Source: JBDGYW01 sp964580055 (GTDB lineage: Bacteria; Gemmatimonadota; Gemmatimonadetes; Gemmatimonadales; GWC2-71-9). Taken from it: a DNA stretch of 64,000 nucleotides. Below are positions 8,401 through 17,018 of this stretch, piece after piece. The notes below the pieces were generated by a model, which made no database searches, was not told where the DNA came from, and was given only the letters and a program-made list of their open reading frames with translations. A program made the position numbers and the translations under genes. The DNA lies in assembly GCA_964580055.1 (NCBI GenBank), contig CAZOJI010000013.1, positions 27,074 to 91,073 on the forward strand, written 5' to 3'. Within the stretch, counting starts at the first letter, position 1. Each line of letters begins with the position of its first letter.

Positions 8401-8713
8401 GAGAGACCTCCCACTTAGGGCTGCGAAACACAAATTCCACTATGTCCATGAGAAAAGATGCCCACATCCCACGAAAATGTAAGTGCAGCGGTCGCAATGT
8501 GTTGTCCAGTCATCGACGGTCCAAGAGGTTCCGACTTGCGCTGGTTGTGGCTATAATTCCAATCAGTCGATGAAGCCTTGAGACTGCCCGCGGAGATCCT
8601 CGGTAGCTTTGCGAGTGCCAGCAACTTTGTAAGGTCTTGCGGCACTCTGTCAGGAAATAGAGAGACATTCACGAGTTCAGAAAGGCGGACTGCCTAGCGA
8701 GGAGGTTCCCATA
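8401..8713. other. Divergent promoter region, racemase / aminomutase-like gene
   Basis: 313 bases without a credible gene. It carries a TATAAT at 8552-8557 on the plus strand and a GAGGAGG Shine-Dalgarno sequence at the right edge. I see no riboswitch-like architecture. Confidence 0.4.
8552..8557 (+). promoter_or_regulatory. Candidate -10 box for the radical-SAM gene
   Basis: A perfect TATAAT. The hexamer 17 bases upstream (TTCCGA) matches the -35 consensus at only three positions. The leader to the GTG at 8714 would be about 150 bases. Confidence 0.3.
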
Positions 8714-10075
8714 GTGTCCTTCACTCCAAGAAAATACCGCTCCTACGGCTGCAAAGACATCGACAGTCTTCCTCAACTACGGCAGCTTTCGGATACAGAC
8801 CGTCTGTCGATGAAGGCGGTAGCCCAAGTTTTCGCCTTTCGCGCAAACAACCACGTGATCGAGGAACTCATCGACTGGTCGGACATCCCGGCCGACCCCA
8901 TCTATCAGCTCACATTTCCACAACCCGCGATGCTGAGCATGCGTGATCTCGCTCGCATGGTTGCCCTCGTGCGTCGAGGCTCGGCCGATGATATCAGTGC
9001 AGGGGCGCGGGATATCCAGGTCAGGTTGAATCCGCATCCCGCCGGGCAGCTCGATCTGAATGTCCCGAGGATCCTCGACGAACCACTGCCGGGTTTGCAG
9101 CACAAATATGCAGAGACAGTGCTGTTCTTTCCGGCCCCGGGGCAAACCTGCCACGCCTACTGTACCTATTGCTTCCGGTGGCCGCAGTTCACGGGATTGG
9201 ATGAAATGAAACTGGCCTCCCGCCAGGTCGACGCTTTGGTGCAGTACCTCAGGCTCCATAGAGAGGTCAATAGCGTGTTGATAACTGGCGGCGATCCACT
9301 GGTAATGAAGACCGCGTTGTTGCGCCGTTATGTAGAGCCGCTGCTCGATCCGGCGCTCGAACACGTGACCAGCATCCGCATAGGCACCAAGGCGCTCGCC
9401 TATTGGCCGTATCGGTTCGTGACTCAGTCAGACTCTGCCGACCTGCTCCGTCTGTTGGAGGAGGTGTCCGAATCGGGACGGCACCTCGCATTCATGGCGC
9501 ACTTCTGCCATCCGCGAGAACTGGAGCCGGCAATCACCCAGCAAGCGATGCGTGCTGTGAGGAGCACCGGTGCGACAATCAGGTGTCAGGCTCCAGTAGT
9601 CAGACACGTGAACGATTCAGAGGATGTTTGGGCCGAGATGTGGAGGCAGGAGGTACGACTCGGTGCCGTCCCCTACTACATGTTCGTCGAGCGCAACACG
9701 GGCCCCAACAACTACTTCGAAGTTCCGTTGTTGCGAGCTGAGGAAATCTACAGAAAGGCGTTTCGCCAAGTATCGGGACTGGCTCGGACGGTACGCGGTC
9801 CATCGATGTCGGCCAATCCTGGAAAGGTGCTTTTCATCGGCACGACCTACGTTTACAACGAAGAGGTGTTCGTCCTGAGGTTCATTCAGGGACGCAAGGC
9901 GGAATGGGTGGGGAAGCCGTTCTTCGCCCGATACGATCCGAAGGCAAGCTGGTTCACCGATCTCAAGCCGGCCTTGGGCGAGCGACAGTTCTTCTTCGAG
10001 GAAGAGTTCAAACGTATGGTGCAACCCAGTGCGGAGGTTCTGCCGCTGGACCGCACAGGAGTTCCGGTGCCGTGA
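8714..10075 (+). CDS. Lysine-2,3-aminomutase-like radical SAM protein
   Basis: A 453-residue KamA-family protein. The 4Fe-4S/SAM motif CxxxCxxC appears as CHAYCTYC at about residue 145, followed by FRW. Strand motifs of the radical-SAM barrel follow (SVLITGGDPLVM, VTSIRIGTKALAYWP). The C-terminal Cys cluster that binds structural zinc in clostridial KamA is absent, and the usual PHYLFQCD stretch is replaced by PYYMFVERNTGP, so the substrate may not be lysine. A GTG start at 8714 has a GAGGAGG Shine-Dalgarno sequence. It is divergent from a periplasmic racemase gene. Confidence 0.85.
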   Translation: MSFTPRKYRSYGCKDIDSLPQLRQLSDTDRLSMKAVAQVFAFRANNHVIEELIDWSDIPADPIYQLTFPQPAMLSMRDLARMVALVRRGSADDISAGARDIQVRLNPHPAGQLDLNVPRILDEPLPGLQHKYAETVLFFPAPGQTCHAYCTYCFRWPQFTGLDEMKLASRQVDALVQYLRLHREVNSVLITGGDPLVMKTALLRRYVEPLLDPALEHVTSIRIGTKALAYWPYRFVTQSDSADLLRLLEEVSESGRHLAFMAHFCHPRELEPAITQQAMRAVRSTGATIRCQAPVVRHVNDSEDVWAEMWRQEVRLGAVPYYMFVERNTGPNNYFEVPLLRAEEIYRKAFRQVSGLARTVRGPSMSANPGKVLFIGTTYVYNEEVFVLRFIQGRKAEWVGKPFFARYDPKASWFTDLKPALGERQFFFEEEFKRMVQPSAEVLPLDRTGVPVP

Positions 10076-10111
10076 CCGCGATCCGGTCCGGCCTGCATAC
10101 CGTTCAGAAGT

Positions 10112-10141
10112 GAGCACGGCCGCCCAAGGGCGGCCGTGCTC
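10112..10141. terminator. Strong GC hairpin between convergent genes
   Basis: GAGCACGGCCGCC and GGCGGCCGTGCTC form a perfect 13-bp stem with a 4-base loop. It lies between the stop of the radical-SAM gene and the stop of the amidohydrolase gene on the other strand. It lacks a run of T on either side, so it may act bidirectionally or with Rho. Confidence 0.65.
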
Positions 10142-10169
10142 GATCGTTCCTCGGATTAGTGAGTGCCAC

Positions 10170-12833
10170 TCAATCCCTGTTGCGAAACTCCCTCCACAGT
10201 CGCGTGTGCTTGCTTTCCAACGAAACCTCGATGCCGTCGATGAAGGCCCGTTCGACGTTGGTGACTATCTGAAGAGGGTCTCCGTCGGTAACAATCAGAT
10301 CTGCCCGCTTGCCCACATCTATGCTGCCCATCATGTCACCCAACCCAAGGATCTCGGCTGCGTTCAGGGTAACAGCTCTGAGGCCTACTTCCTGGGGTAG
10401 TCCGAATGCAACGGATTTTGCCGCAAAGTAAGGTAGATTTCTCACCTGGGCGATCTCGCTGGTAGCGAAGCTCACCTTAACTCCGGCCTCATGGAGTATC
10501 CCAGCATTGCTCCACGCAGCCGACACCGGATCGTGACGGTCGGCAGTCGGTGAGAGCACCGAGCCGACGATCACGGGGATGTCTCGAGTGGCGAGTTCTT
10601 CGGCCACGCGAAAGGCCTGCTCGCCACCAACGATCACCCCTCTCATTTCGGGAAACTCATCCAGGAACAGCAGCAAGGTCTTGATATCACGCTCGCTGTG
10701 TGCCGAGAAGAAGACCGGCATGTCGCCTGTGACGGCGGGAACCAGCGCCTCGAGTAAGATTTCGTCCTGATTGGCCAAGTTGGGTTCGAAGTGCTGTGTT
10801 GGCCTATCCGCTACGCTGGGATGCTCAACGAATACGACCGCCCGCTCGAAAATCTCAATGAGTTCTTCGAGACGATCACCCGACAGTTCGGGCTCGTCCC
10901 ACTCGCTTCCGCTGGGCGACGGGAAATCCACAATCAAAGCAGCTCGATCCGAAATGCACATTCGTTCTTGGGTGTCTCCGCTGAGCTGCACAACGGACCC
11001 GGAGGAAGAGATGACCGTGCCACGCCCCGTCCCAAGCGTCACCATCGCTGCAGTGATTCCGTTCGCTCGAGCGACGGGGATAGTCTCGGAGTGAGGGTGC
11101 ACACTGGTGATTGCACGTACGTGCGGATTGTAGCGGCCGATCTCCTGATTGTCGGCAGCGGCAGGCACGGAGCCGATGTCAACCGTTCCCAGGCCGGTAC
11201 TCGGGTCAATCAATCCGGGATAGAGATGCTTCCCCCCCAAATCGACGACGGTGACGCCGGAAGGAACCTCCACCTGGGAACGGGGGCCAACCGCTGCGAT
11301 CCGGCCGTCGGCGATCAAAACCGTGCCATCAGTGATGCTGGGGCCGGAGACGGTGTGAACAATCGCACCCGTGAGCGCGGTCAGCACTTGCTGCGAGGCT
11401 GGAACGGTGTCCCGGTGTCCGGATACCGTTTCCATTCCAACGAAACGGCTCGAGCCCGACCCGGCAGTTTCAGCCCTGCGGTCCGATACGAGCGCGTTGG
11501 CGGGCAACGGGCGGAACGGTTCCTGGCGGGTTTCTTGTTCGCGCTGCAGGTCATAGTAAACGATCCCGTCGACGATCGTCTTCTCCACGCGCGTGTAGGA
11601 GTCGAACGGGTCACCGGAGAGCAAGACCACGTCCCCGTGCTTTCCGACTTCCAGCGTTCCGACCATATCCTCGATGGCAAGCATGCGCGCTGGGTTGACG
11701 GTCATCATCCGCAGTGCGTCCTCTTTCGAAACGCCGCCGTATTTCACTGCTTTGACGAACTCATAAACCATGAACGGCTGCAGAGTAGGGATATCCGAGT
11801 TGATTGCAGTGAGTACCCCGTGCTGGTGCATGATGGCGGCGTTGTACGGGATTGCGTCGAAAGCCTCCAGCTTGTAGTGCCACCAATCCGAAAACGTGCT
11901 TCCGGCCGCTCCATGTGCAGCCATCTCGTCCGCTACTTTGTAGCCCTCCATGACATGCGTAAACACTTCGATGCGAAATCCGAAACGCTCAGCTATGCGC
12001 ATCATCATGACGATCTCATCGGCCCTATAAGAGTGGACCGTGACCCGCATCCTGCTCTCGAGCACATCTACGAGAGCCTCGAGGCGGAAATCGCGGCGCG
12101 GCGGCACCCTGTACTGGCGAGGATTCTCACGGTATTTGTCCCATTCATCCTTGTACTTCTGCGCCGCCGTGAACGCCTGCACGAAGATCGCTTCGACACC
12201 GGCCCGCGAAGCTGGATATCTTCGCTGACCGGCTCCGCCAAAGTAGTTCTTCTGAGTGACGTTTTCGCCAAGCGCCACCTTGAGTGTCAGCGGTGCTCCT
12301 TGCACCAGCAGCTTTCTGGCATCGTCCATTCCCCAACGCGTCTTGATCACGGCGTCCTGTCCGCCGATTGGATTTGCACTGCCGTGAAGGGTACGAAGAG
12401 TCGTCACGCCTCCCGACAGTGCCTGGTAGATGGAGAAGTGCTCTGCATCCAGCACGTCGAGAACGCGGACCTCCGACACGACCGGGGCGGTGCCCTCGTT
12501 GACCTCCGCCATCGGAAGAGCCGAGTGAGAATGCTCGTCAACGAGACCGGGGATGGCGGTCATGCCGCTGCCGTCGATCACCGTTGCACCGCGCGGTGCG
12601 TCCCAGTCGGCGCCGATCGCGGCAATGATGCCTTCGCGAATCAGAATGGAGGAATTCTCGAGAATGGTACCCGTCGCGGTCCAGATTGTGTCAATGTTCT
12701 CGATGACCATGTCTCCGCGCGGCACATCCACGACGCCGGGTTCGATCTGCAGCTTGTACTGGGCGCTTGCCGGAACATGAAAACCGATCAGCAGCGCTAA
12801 GAAGGCTAGACTGCGGAAGCGTTCAGCCATCAT
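10170..12833 (-). CDS. Secreted double-module amidohydrolase
   Basis: An 887-residue protein with a Sec signal (LAFLALLIGFHVPASA). It has two tandem imidazolonepropionase-like amidohydrolase modules. Module 1 (about residues 40-430) keeps the metal motif DEHSHS (HxH), later VTVHS and FTHVMEG histidines, and the catalytic-type NSDIP. Module 2 (about residues 485-880) starts with a normal composite sheet, but its HxH site reads DPSTGLG, so it has probably lost metal binding. Typical members hydrolyse cyclic amides or peptides in the periplasm; the substrate is unknown. It overlaps the next upstream gene by four bases (ATGA), implying translational coupling and perhaps a hetero-complex. Confidence 0.88.
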   Translation of the reverse strand: MMAERFRSLAFLALLIGFHVPASAQYKLQIEPGVVDVPRGDMVIENIDTIWTATGTILENSSILIREGIIAAIGADWDAPRGATVIDGSGMTAIPGLVDEHSHSALPMAEVNEGTAPVVSEVRVLDVLDAEHFSIYQALSGGVTTLRTLHGSANPIGGQDAVIKTRWGMDDARKLLVQGAPLTLKVALGENVTQKNYFGGAGQRRYPASRAGVEAIFVQAFTAAQKYKDEWDKYRENPRQYRVPPRRDFRLEALVDVLESRMRVTVHSYRADEIVMMMRIAERFGFRIEVFTHVMEGYKVADEMAAHGAAGSTFSDWWHYKLEAFDAIPYNAAIMHQHGVLTAINSDIPTLQPFMVYEFVKAVKYGGVSKEDALRMMTVNPARMLAIEDMVGTLEVGKHGDVVLLSGDPFDSYTRVEKTIVDGIVYYDLQREQETRQEPFRPLPANALVSDRRAETAGSGSSRFVGMETVSGHRDTVPASQQVLTALTGAIVHTVSGPSITDGTVLIADGRIAAVGPRSQVEVPSGVTVVDLGGKHLYPGLIDPSTGLGTVDIGSVPAAADNQEIGRYNPHVRAITSVHPHSETIPVARANGITAAMVTLGTGRGTVISSSGSVVQLSGDTQERMCISDRAALIVDFPSPSGSEWDEPELSGDRLEELIEIFERAVVFVEHPSVADRPTQHFEPNLANQDEILLEALVPAVTGDMPVFFSAHSERDIKTLLLFLDEFPEMRGVIVGGEQAFRVAEELATRDIPVIVGSVLSPTADRHDPVSAAWSNAGILHEAGVKVSFATSEIAQVRNLPYFAAKSVAFGLPQEVGLRAVTLNAAEILGLGDMMGSIDVGKRADLIVTDGDPLQIVTNVERAFIDGIEVSLESKHTRLWREFRNRD

Positions 12834-14569
12834 TGCACCTCCTCTCCGGGCCCACCGGTTCGTCGTGCGGTCCAGGTGAAATCGCCCATGGGACTCTCGC
12901 CGTCACCGGAGGCCGTGTTACCCTCGACGGTGCCGGTCAATCGGGCCTGCATCGACTGGCCGCCTGTGGTGATCGAGATCGTCATCGAAAGGGAGTTGTC
13001 CGAGATCGATCCAGTTACAGTTCCTGATCCCATGTCGAACGAGAACGTACCGGACAGTGATCCGTCAGGTTCCTGGGAAAGTGTGGTTGTGGCTTCCATT
13101 TGACCCATGAACTTCAGGTCCCAGGTGCCGGTCATGTCGAATGCCGGAGCGTCGCCGTCGCCTGCCGCCGCTCCGTCCGTCGCCCCCTCCTCGAGTTCGC
13201 CCTCGACGAACGTATAGACGACGTTGGTCTCTTCACCGAAGATCGGGCCCGTAGCGACCTGAAAGGTGGCCGCCATCTCCTCCTCGATGCGCAACAAATT
13301 GGGAATGCCAAGAAGCCCGGCCGGGGTTGTGGTCAAGGCGCGCATTGCGTCGCTTTCCGACAGACCGTACTCGATCACCTTGCGCACGCCTTCGCGAATG
13401 TCGGTGTCGCCGCCACCGCTCGTGAGAGCGAGAGTGACACCAGCGGCCGCAAGCCTACCGGGATTGGAGTAGAGGTTTTCGAGTTTCTTCTTTTCGCGAA
13501 GCGCCTCGGGCCTGAGTTCCCCGGGCTCCTGCTGGCCCCCCTCCGCTTCGTCCAATGCTCCTGCAGCCGTGTCTGCCACTTCCGCCGCAGTAGTGTCTGT
13601 TGCTTCTCTGGCAACAGGCTTCCACCTCTGGGGAGGGGGGAAATCCAGGGATACGAGCACCGCTACGTTCCGTTCAACGAGCTCGTCCGTCACTTTCCAA
13701 GCTTCTCCGCCTCCGACTATCACCGGATTGAATCCGTACTCTGCGGACAGCTCCAAGACGTTACGGATTTCCTCGGCGCGGTTAGCCACGAAATAGACGG
13801 GGATCTCGCGTGCGGCAACGCTTCGTAGCACTGCGTAGTCAGGATCCCAAGTGGGTGTGGGGATGCCTCGCGGGTCGCGAGCGTATTCGTTAACGAAGAC
13901 GCCCTCCCTCAGCGCATCTTCGAAACTCTGGCGATAGAACGCGATCACCGCGAACGTGGTCGACGGGTACACACCCTGTGCGCCGTCAAACGTAAACAGC
14001 GGTCCAAGTTCGGGGTGGAGCACGAGCTCTCTCGATACCTCGGCATCCTTGCGAAAAAGCAACACTGTTCCGCGCCCGGGCATGAGCCTGCCGTCGGGAT
14101 GTACCGCTGCAGCCACTATCCCCTGCTTGCGTTGGTCGGCCAAATCTTCACCGGTTGCCGTGAGATACTCGGCAACCCGGCGATGAGGCATGAAACTTTG
14201 TGCCTCGCGGGGCGGAGCCCAACTCGTTATCTGGCCGCGATCTATCTCGGGATCGGGGAATTCGAATGGCGCATTGCCTCGAGCGTCCACGAACCCCGGG
14301 TAGACGGTCAACGAATCGCCTTCGAGAACCTTGGCATCTTCCGGGACGCCAACATCGCGACCCATGGCCTCGATCAGTCCGTTGCGGACAACTATCGTCA
14401 TGTCTTCGGCGGTTCCACCGTCCGCAAATACAACATTGACTCCTTGCAGCGCATATGCCGCAGGAGGTGGCGGCTCCACATACTGCGCGGTGACTGCTAA
14501 CGGCGAGAGGCCGGATACTGCCACCACGGCCACCGTGCTGACAGTTCGCGCATAGCGGTTTCTGTTCAT
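12830..14569 (-). CDS. Degenerate amidohydrolase with C-terminal beta-rich domain
   Basis: A 579-residue protein with a Sec signal. The amidohydrolase fold is recognisable (VVFADGGTAEDMTIVVRNGLIEAMG; YPGFVDARGNAPF; TPAGLLGI), but the metal HxH after GFVD is replaced by RGN, so catalysis is unlikely. A low-complexity insert (EATDTTAAEVADTAAG) precedes the last blade. Residues about 480-579 form an extra beta-rich repeat domain (DMTGTWDLKFMGQMEATTTL and similar). It overlaps the intact double-module gene by four bases, suggesting that the pair works together. Confidence 0.85.
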   Translation of the reverse strand: MNRNRYARTVSTVAVVAVSGLSPLAVTAQYVEPPPPAAYALQGVNVVFADGGTAEDMTIVVRNGLIEAMGRDVGVPEDAKVLEGDSLTVYPGFVDARGNAPFEFPDPEIDRGQITSWAPPREAQSFMPHRRVAEYLTATGEDLADQRKQGIVAAAVHPDGRLMPGRGTVLLFRKDAEVSRELVLHPELGPLFTFDGAQGVYPSTTFAVIAFYRQSFEDALREGVFVNEYARDPRGIPTPTWDPDYAVLRSVAAREIPVYFVANRAEEIRNVLELSAEYGFNPVIVGGGEAWKVTDELVERNVAVLVSLDFPPPQRWKPVAREATDTTAAEVADTAAGALDEAEGGQQEPGELRPEALREKKKLENLYSNPGRLAAAGVTLALTSGGGDTDIREGVRKVIEYGLSESDAMRALTTTPAGLLGIPNLLRIEEEMAATFQVATGPIFGEETNVVYTFVEGELEEGATDGAAAGDGDAPAFDMTGTWDLKFMGQMEATTTLSQEPDGSLSGTFSFDMGSGTVTGSISDNSLSMTISITTGGQSMQARLTGTVEGNTASGDGESPMGDFTWTARRTGGPGEEVQ

Positions 14570-14755
14570 ATGAGCACTGTCCTGGTTGATGTGAAGGTTC
14601 CGGGTGTTCCGGAGACGAGTGAAACTCCACGCAGCGGGTCGGCAAAGTCAAGCGGCTTTCCTTCGCGCTGGCGTTGGTCCCAGCCACTTACGTTCTGCGG
14701 GCGGCCTGCGTTTCACTGGCTTAGCGGCGCCACCTTGTTTATTCTAACGGTCCTG

Positions 14756-15043
14756 ATGACCAATGTTCACCGATCCGTCTCGACTCGAACCACCGAAATC
14801 GCAATACGGTGCCTCTTCTTCGCCCGATACGAAGAAGTGATGGGGAGCCGCGAGGTCGACATCGTGCTCCCAGGGGGTTCGAAGGTGTCCGACGCAGTCG
14901 AAGCGGTGCGGACAGGCGTTTCCGGCGGAGCTGGGCTGCCGGCAAGACCGCTGGTGGCACGGAATCAAAGACACGCGGCACTCGACACCGATTTGTCCGA
15001 CGGCGACGAGCTGGCGTTCCTGCCGCCGCTGGCCGGGGGGTGA
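14756..15043 (+). CDS. moaD: Molybdopterin synthase small subunit / MoaD-like ThiS-fold protein
   Basis: A 95-residue beta-grasp protein ending in the required Gly-Gly (FLPPLAGG). Other MoaD features are LFFARYEEVMGS, DIVLPGGSKVSDAVEAV and DGDELAFLPP. The C-terminal Gly is thiocarboxylated and donates sulfur to precursor Z. ATG at 14756 is chosen from family length; the frame is open to 14570 but that part looks non-coding. There is no clear Shine-Dalgarno sequence. The MoaE gene follows after one base. No other molybdopterin genes are in the window. Confidence 0.9.
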   Translation: MTNVHRSVSTRTTEIAIRCLFFARYEEVMGSREVDIVLPGGSKVSDAVEAVRTGVSGGAGLPARPLVARNQRHAALDTDLSDGDELAFLPPLAGG

Positions 15044-15044
15044 C

Positions 15045-15467
15045 TTGGGCTATCTCGTACAGCAGGCGATCGATGCGAACTCGTTGCTGCAAATGGTGTC
15101 GGATCCAAAAAGAGGCGGCACGGTGCTGTTCTACGGTACCGTCCGAGCCGGGCCGGACGACGGCCCGGTCGTAGCTATAGAGTACACCGCGTACCAGGAA
15201 ATGGCCGAATCCGAGTGCTCTCGGGTGTTGGGCGAAGCAGCGGAAAGATGGCCCGAAGTGGCCGTTGCATTGAAGCATCGCCTTGGGCGTGTGCCGATTG
15301 GCGAATCGGGCGTAGTGATTGCTGCGGCTGCGCCGCACCGGGGGGAAGCATTCGATGCTTGCAGGTACGTGATCGATGAAGTCAAGAGGCGCGTGCCGAT
15401 TTGGAAGAGAGAGCTGCTTGCAGACGGACAGCAACGGTGGCGCGCTAACGAAGGTAATAGTGGATAA
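15045..15467 (+). CDS. moaE: Molybdopterin synthase catalytic subunit
   Basis: A 140-residue MoaE. Family motifs are GTVLFYGTVR, LEYTAY-like IEYTAYQEMA, HRLGRVPIGE, APHRGEAFDAC and KRRVPIWKRE, which carries the active-site Lys residues. It inserts two sulfurs from MoaD thiocarboxylate into cyclic pyranopterin. The start is TTG at 15045 with a GGGGGG tract just upstream, within the end of moaD. moaD, moaE and trmL are tightly packed and probably co-transcribed. Confidence 0.93.
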   Translation: MGYLVQQAIDANSLLQMVSDPKRGGTVLFYGTVRAGPDDGPVVAIEYTAYQEMAESECSRVLGEAAERWPEVAVALKHRLGRVPIGESGVVIAAAAPHRGEAFDACRYVIDEVKRRVPIWKRELLADGQQRWRANEGNSG

Positions 15468-15472
15468 CGCTG

Positions 15473-15958
15473 ATGGCTCTGTCAGTAGCATTGATTGAAC
15501 CTCAGATACCGCCGAACACCGGCAACATTGCTCGACTGTGCGCGGCCACCGACGTGGCACTGCACTTGATAGAACCGTTGGGGTTTGAACTGGACGATGC
15601 TCGATTGGAACGGGCGGGTTTGCATTACATGGACGCCGTGGATCTATGGACGCACCCATATTGGAGGTTCTTCCGTTCCGCCATCTCGCGGGACCGCTGC
15701 TTATATTTCTCCGCGCATGGGAACCGGTCGTACTTCGATGCCCCCTATCGCCACAACTCGGTGCTGGTGTTCGGCAATGAGGGGGCCGGGCTTCCGAAGC
15801 CAATTGCCGCGAAGTACCCCGATCGCGTCTTTCGGATTCCAATGCGGCGCAGCGTGAGGAACTTGAATCTGGCAACATCCGTGGGAATTGTTGTATATGA
15901 AGCGATCCGACAACTCGGGATTGAGCTGGAGGGTCGCGACGAGAACGTATCCGGCTAG
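15473..15958 (+). CDS. trmL: tRNA (cytidine/uridine-34-2'-O)-methyltransferase
   Basis: A 161-residue SPOUT methyltransferase of normal TrmL length. Motifs: EPQIPPNTGNIARLCAA at the N-terminus, LVFGNEGAGLP (motif 2), and the knotted SAM site RIPMRRSVRNLNLATSVGIV (motif 3). It methylates the wobble ribose of tRNA-Leu. It starts five bases after moaE. Confidence 0.94.
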   Translation: MALSVALIEPQIPPNTGNIARLCAATDVALHLIEPLGFELDDARLERAGLHYMDAVDLWTHPYWRFFRSAISRDRCLYFSAHGNRSYFDAPYRHNSVLVFGNEGAGLPKPIAAKYPDRVFRIPMRRSVRNLNLATSVGIVVYEAIRQLGIELEGRDENVSG

Positions 15959-16022
15959 ACAGGCTACCGGTGCGGACTCGCAGCCGTGTGAACGCGTAAT
16001 AACATTTTAGCTGGGGATCGTC

Positions 16023-16949
16023 ATGAAAAAGATCGGTGTAGTTGGAGGAGGGCACGTTGGTGCCACAACGGCGCAGCGGGTCGCCGAAAAGGAACTCGCG
16101 GAGCAGGTGATCCTTATCGACATTCTGGAAGGAGTCCCCATGGGCAAGGCTCTCGACCAGTGGCAGTCAGCTCCTGTCGAGGGCTACGACACCAGGATCA
16201 TCGGCTCAAACGACTACGGCCCCGCCGAGGGTGCCGAGATGTTCATCGTCACAGCCGGAAAGCCGCGCACGCCCGGCATGAGCCGTGACGACCTCGTCAG
16301 CGCGAACGTCAACATCGTGAAGTCGGTCAGCGAGCAGATCAAAAAGGTCGCGCCGGACAGCATAGTGATCGTGGTCTCGAACCCGCTGGACGTAATGTGC
16401 TACGTCGCCAAAGAGGTGACGGGTTTCCCGAAACAGCGCGTTGTGGGCATGGCCGGCATTCTGGACACTGCTCGGTTCCGCGCCTTCCTGGCGGACGCTG
16501 CGGATTGCTCGGTCGAGGACATTCAGGCCATGGTCCTGGGCGGTCATGGCGACAGCATGGTGCCGCTCATCTCCTACACGACCGTGTCGGGTATTCCGAT
16601 CACGCAACTCGTTGGCGCCGAGGAGCTGGAAGCCATCGTCAAGCGCACACGTGGGGGCGGTGGAGAGATCGTGAAGCTGTTGGGCACCGGTTCGGCGTAC
16701 TACGCTCCGTCTGCGGGTGCCGTGCAAATGGCCGACGCGATAATCAAGAACAAGAAGCGAATCCTTCCTTGCTCCGCATGGCTCGAGGGCGAGTACGGAA
16801 TGAACGGGCTCTATTTGGGTGTGCCGTGCAAGCTCGGCGAGAACGGCGTGGAGAAGGTAATCGAGGTCGGGTTGTCCGCCGACGAGAAAGCTTCTCTGGA
16901 GAAATCCGGCGTGGCCGTGAAGGAAGTGATGGACATCGTCAAGCTATAG
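16023..16949 (+). CDS. mdh: Malate dehydrogenase (LDH-like type)
   Basis: A 308-residue NAD-dependent dehydrogenase. The Rossmann motif GVVGGGHVGATTA is at residues 5-17. The substrate loop is GKPRTPGMSRDDL, whose Arg after KP is diagnostic for malate over lactate. The catalytic Asp/His are in DTARFRAF and GGHGDSM. It interconverts malate and oxaloacetate in the TCA cycle. A GGGG tract precedes the ATG, and a hairpin terminator follows the stop immediately. Confidence 0.96.
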   Translation: MKKIGVVGGGHVGATTAQRVAEKELAEQVILIDILEGVPMGKALDQWQSAPVEGYDTRIIGSNDYGPAEGAEMFIVTAGKPRTPGMSRDDLVSANVNIVKSVSEQIKKVAPDSIVIVVSNPLDVMCYVAKEVTGFPKQRVVGMAGILDTARFRAFLADAADCSVEDIQAMVLGGHGDSMVPLISYTTVSGIPITQLVGAEELEAIVKRTRGGGGEIVKLLGTGSAYYAPSAGAVQMADAIIKNKKRILPCSAWLEGEYGMNGLYLGVPCKLGENGVEKVIEVGLSADEKASLEKSGVAVKEVMDIVKL

Positions 16950-16970
16950 CCGTCGCTTCGCGGCGGTTTT
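16950..16970 (+). terminator. Rho-independent terminator of mdh
   Basis: CCGTCGC and GCGGCGG (one T-G pair) close a 3-base loop and are followed by TTTT. The hairpin begins one base after the stop codon. Confidence 0.7.
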
Positions 16971-17018
16971 GACGTGATACGGTGAACGCGGTCCTGCTCG
17001 CCGTGAGCGGGGCCGCAC

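Noticed and set aside
10791..12800. A 669-codon open frame on the plus strand
   Set aside because: It is antisense to the double amidohydrolase gene; the minus-strand product has a signal peptide and family motifs while this one has none.
14739..16055. A 438-codon open frame on the minus strand
   Set aside because: It runs antisense across moaD, moaE and trmL, all of which have clear family signatures.
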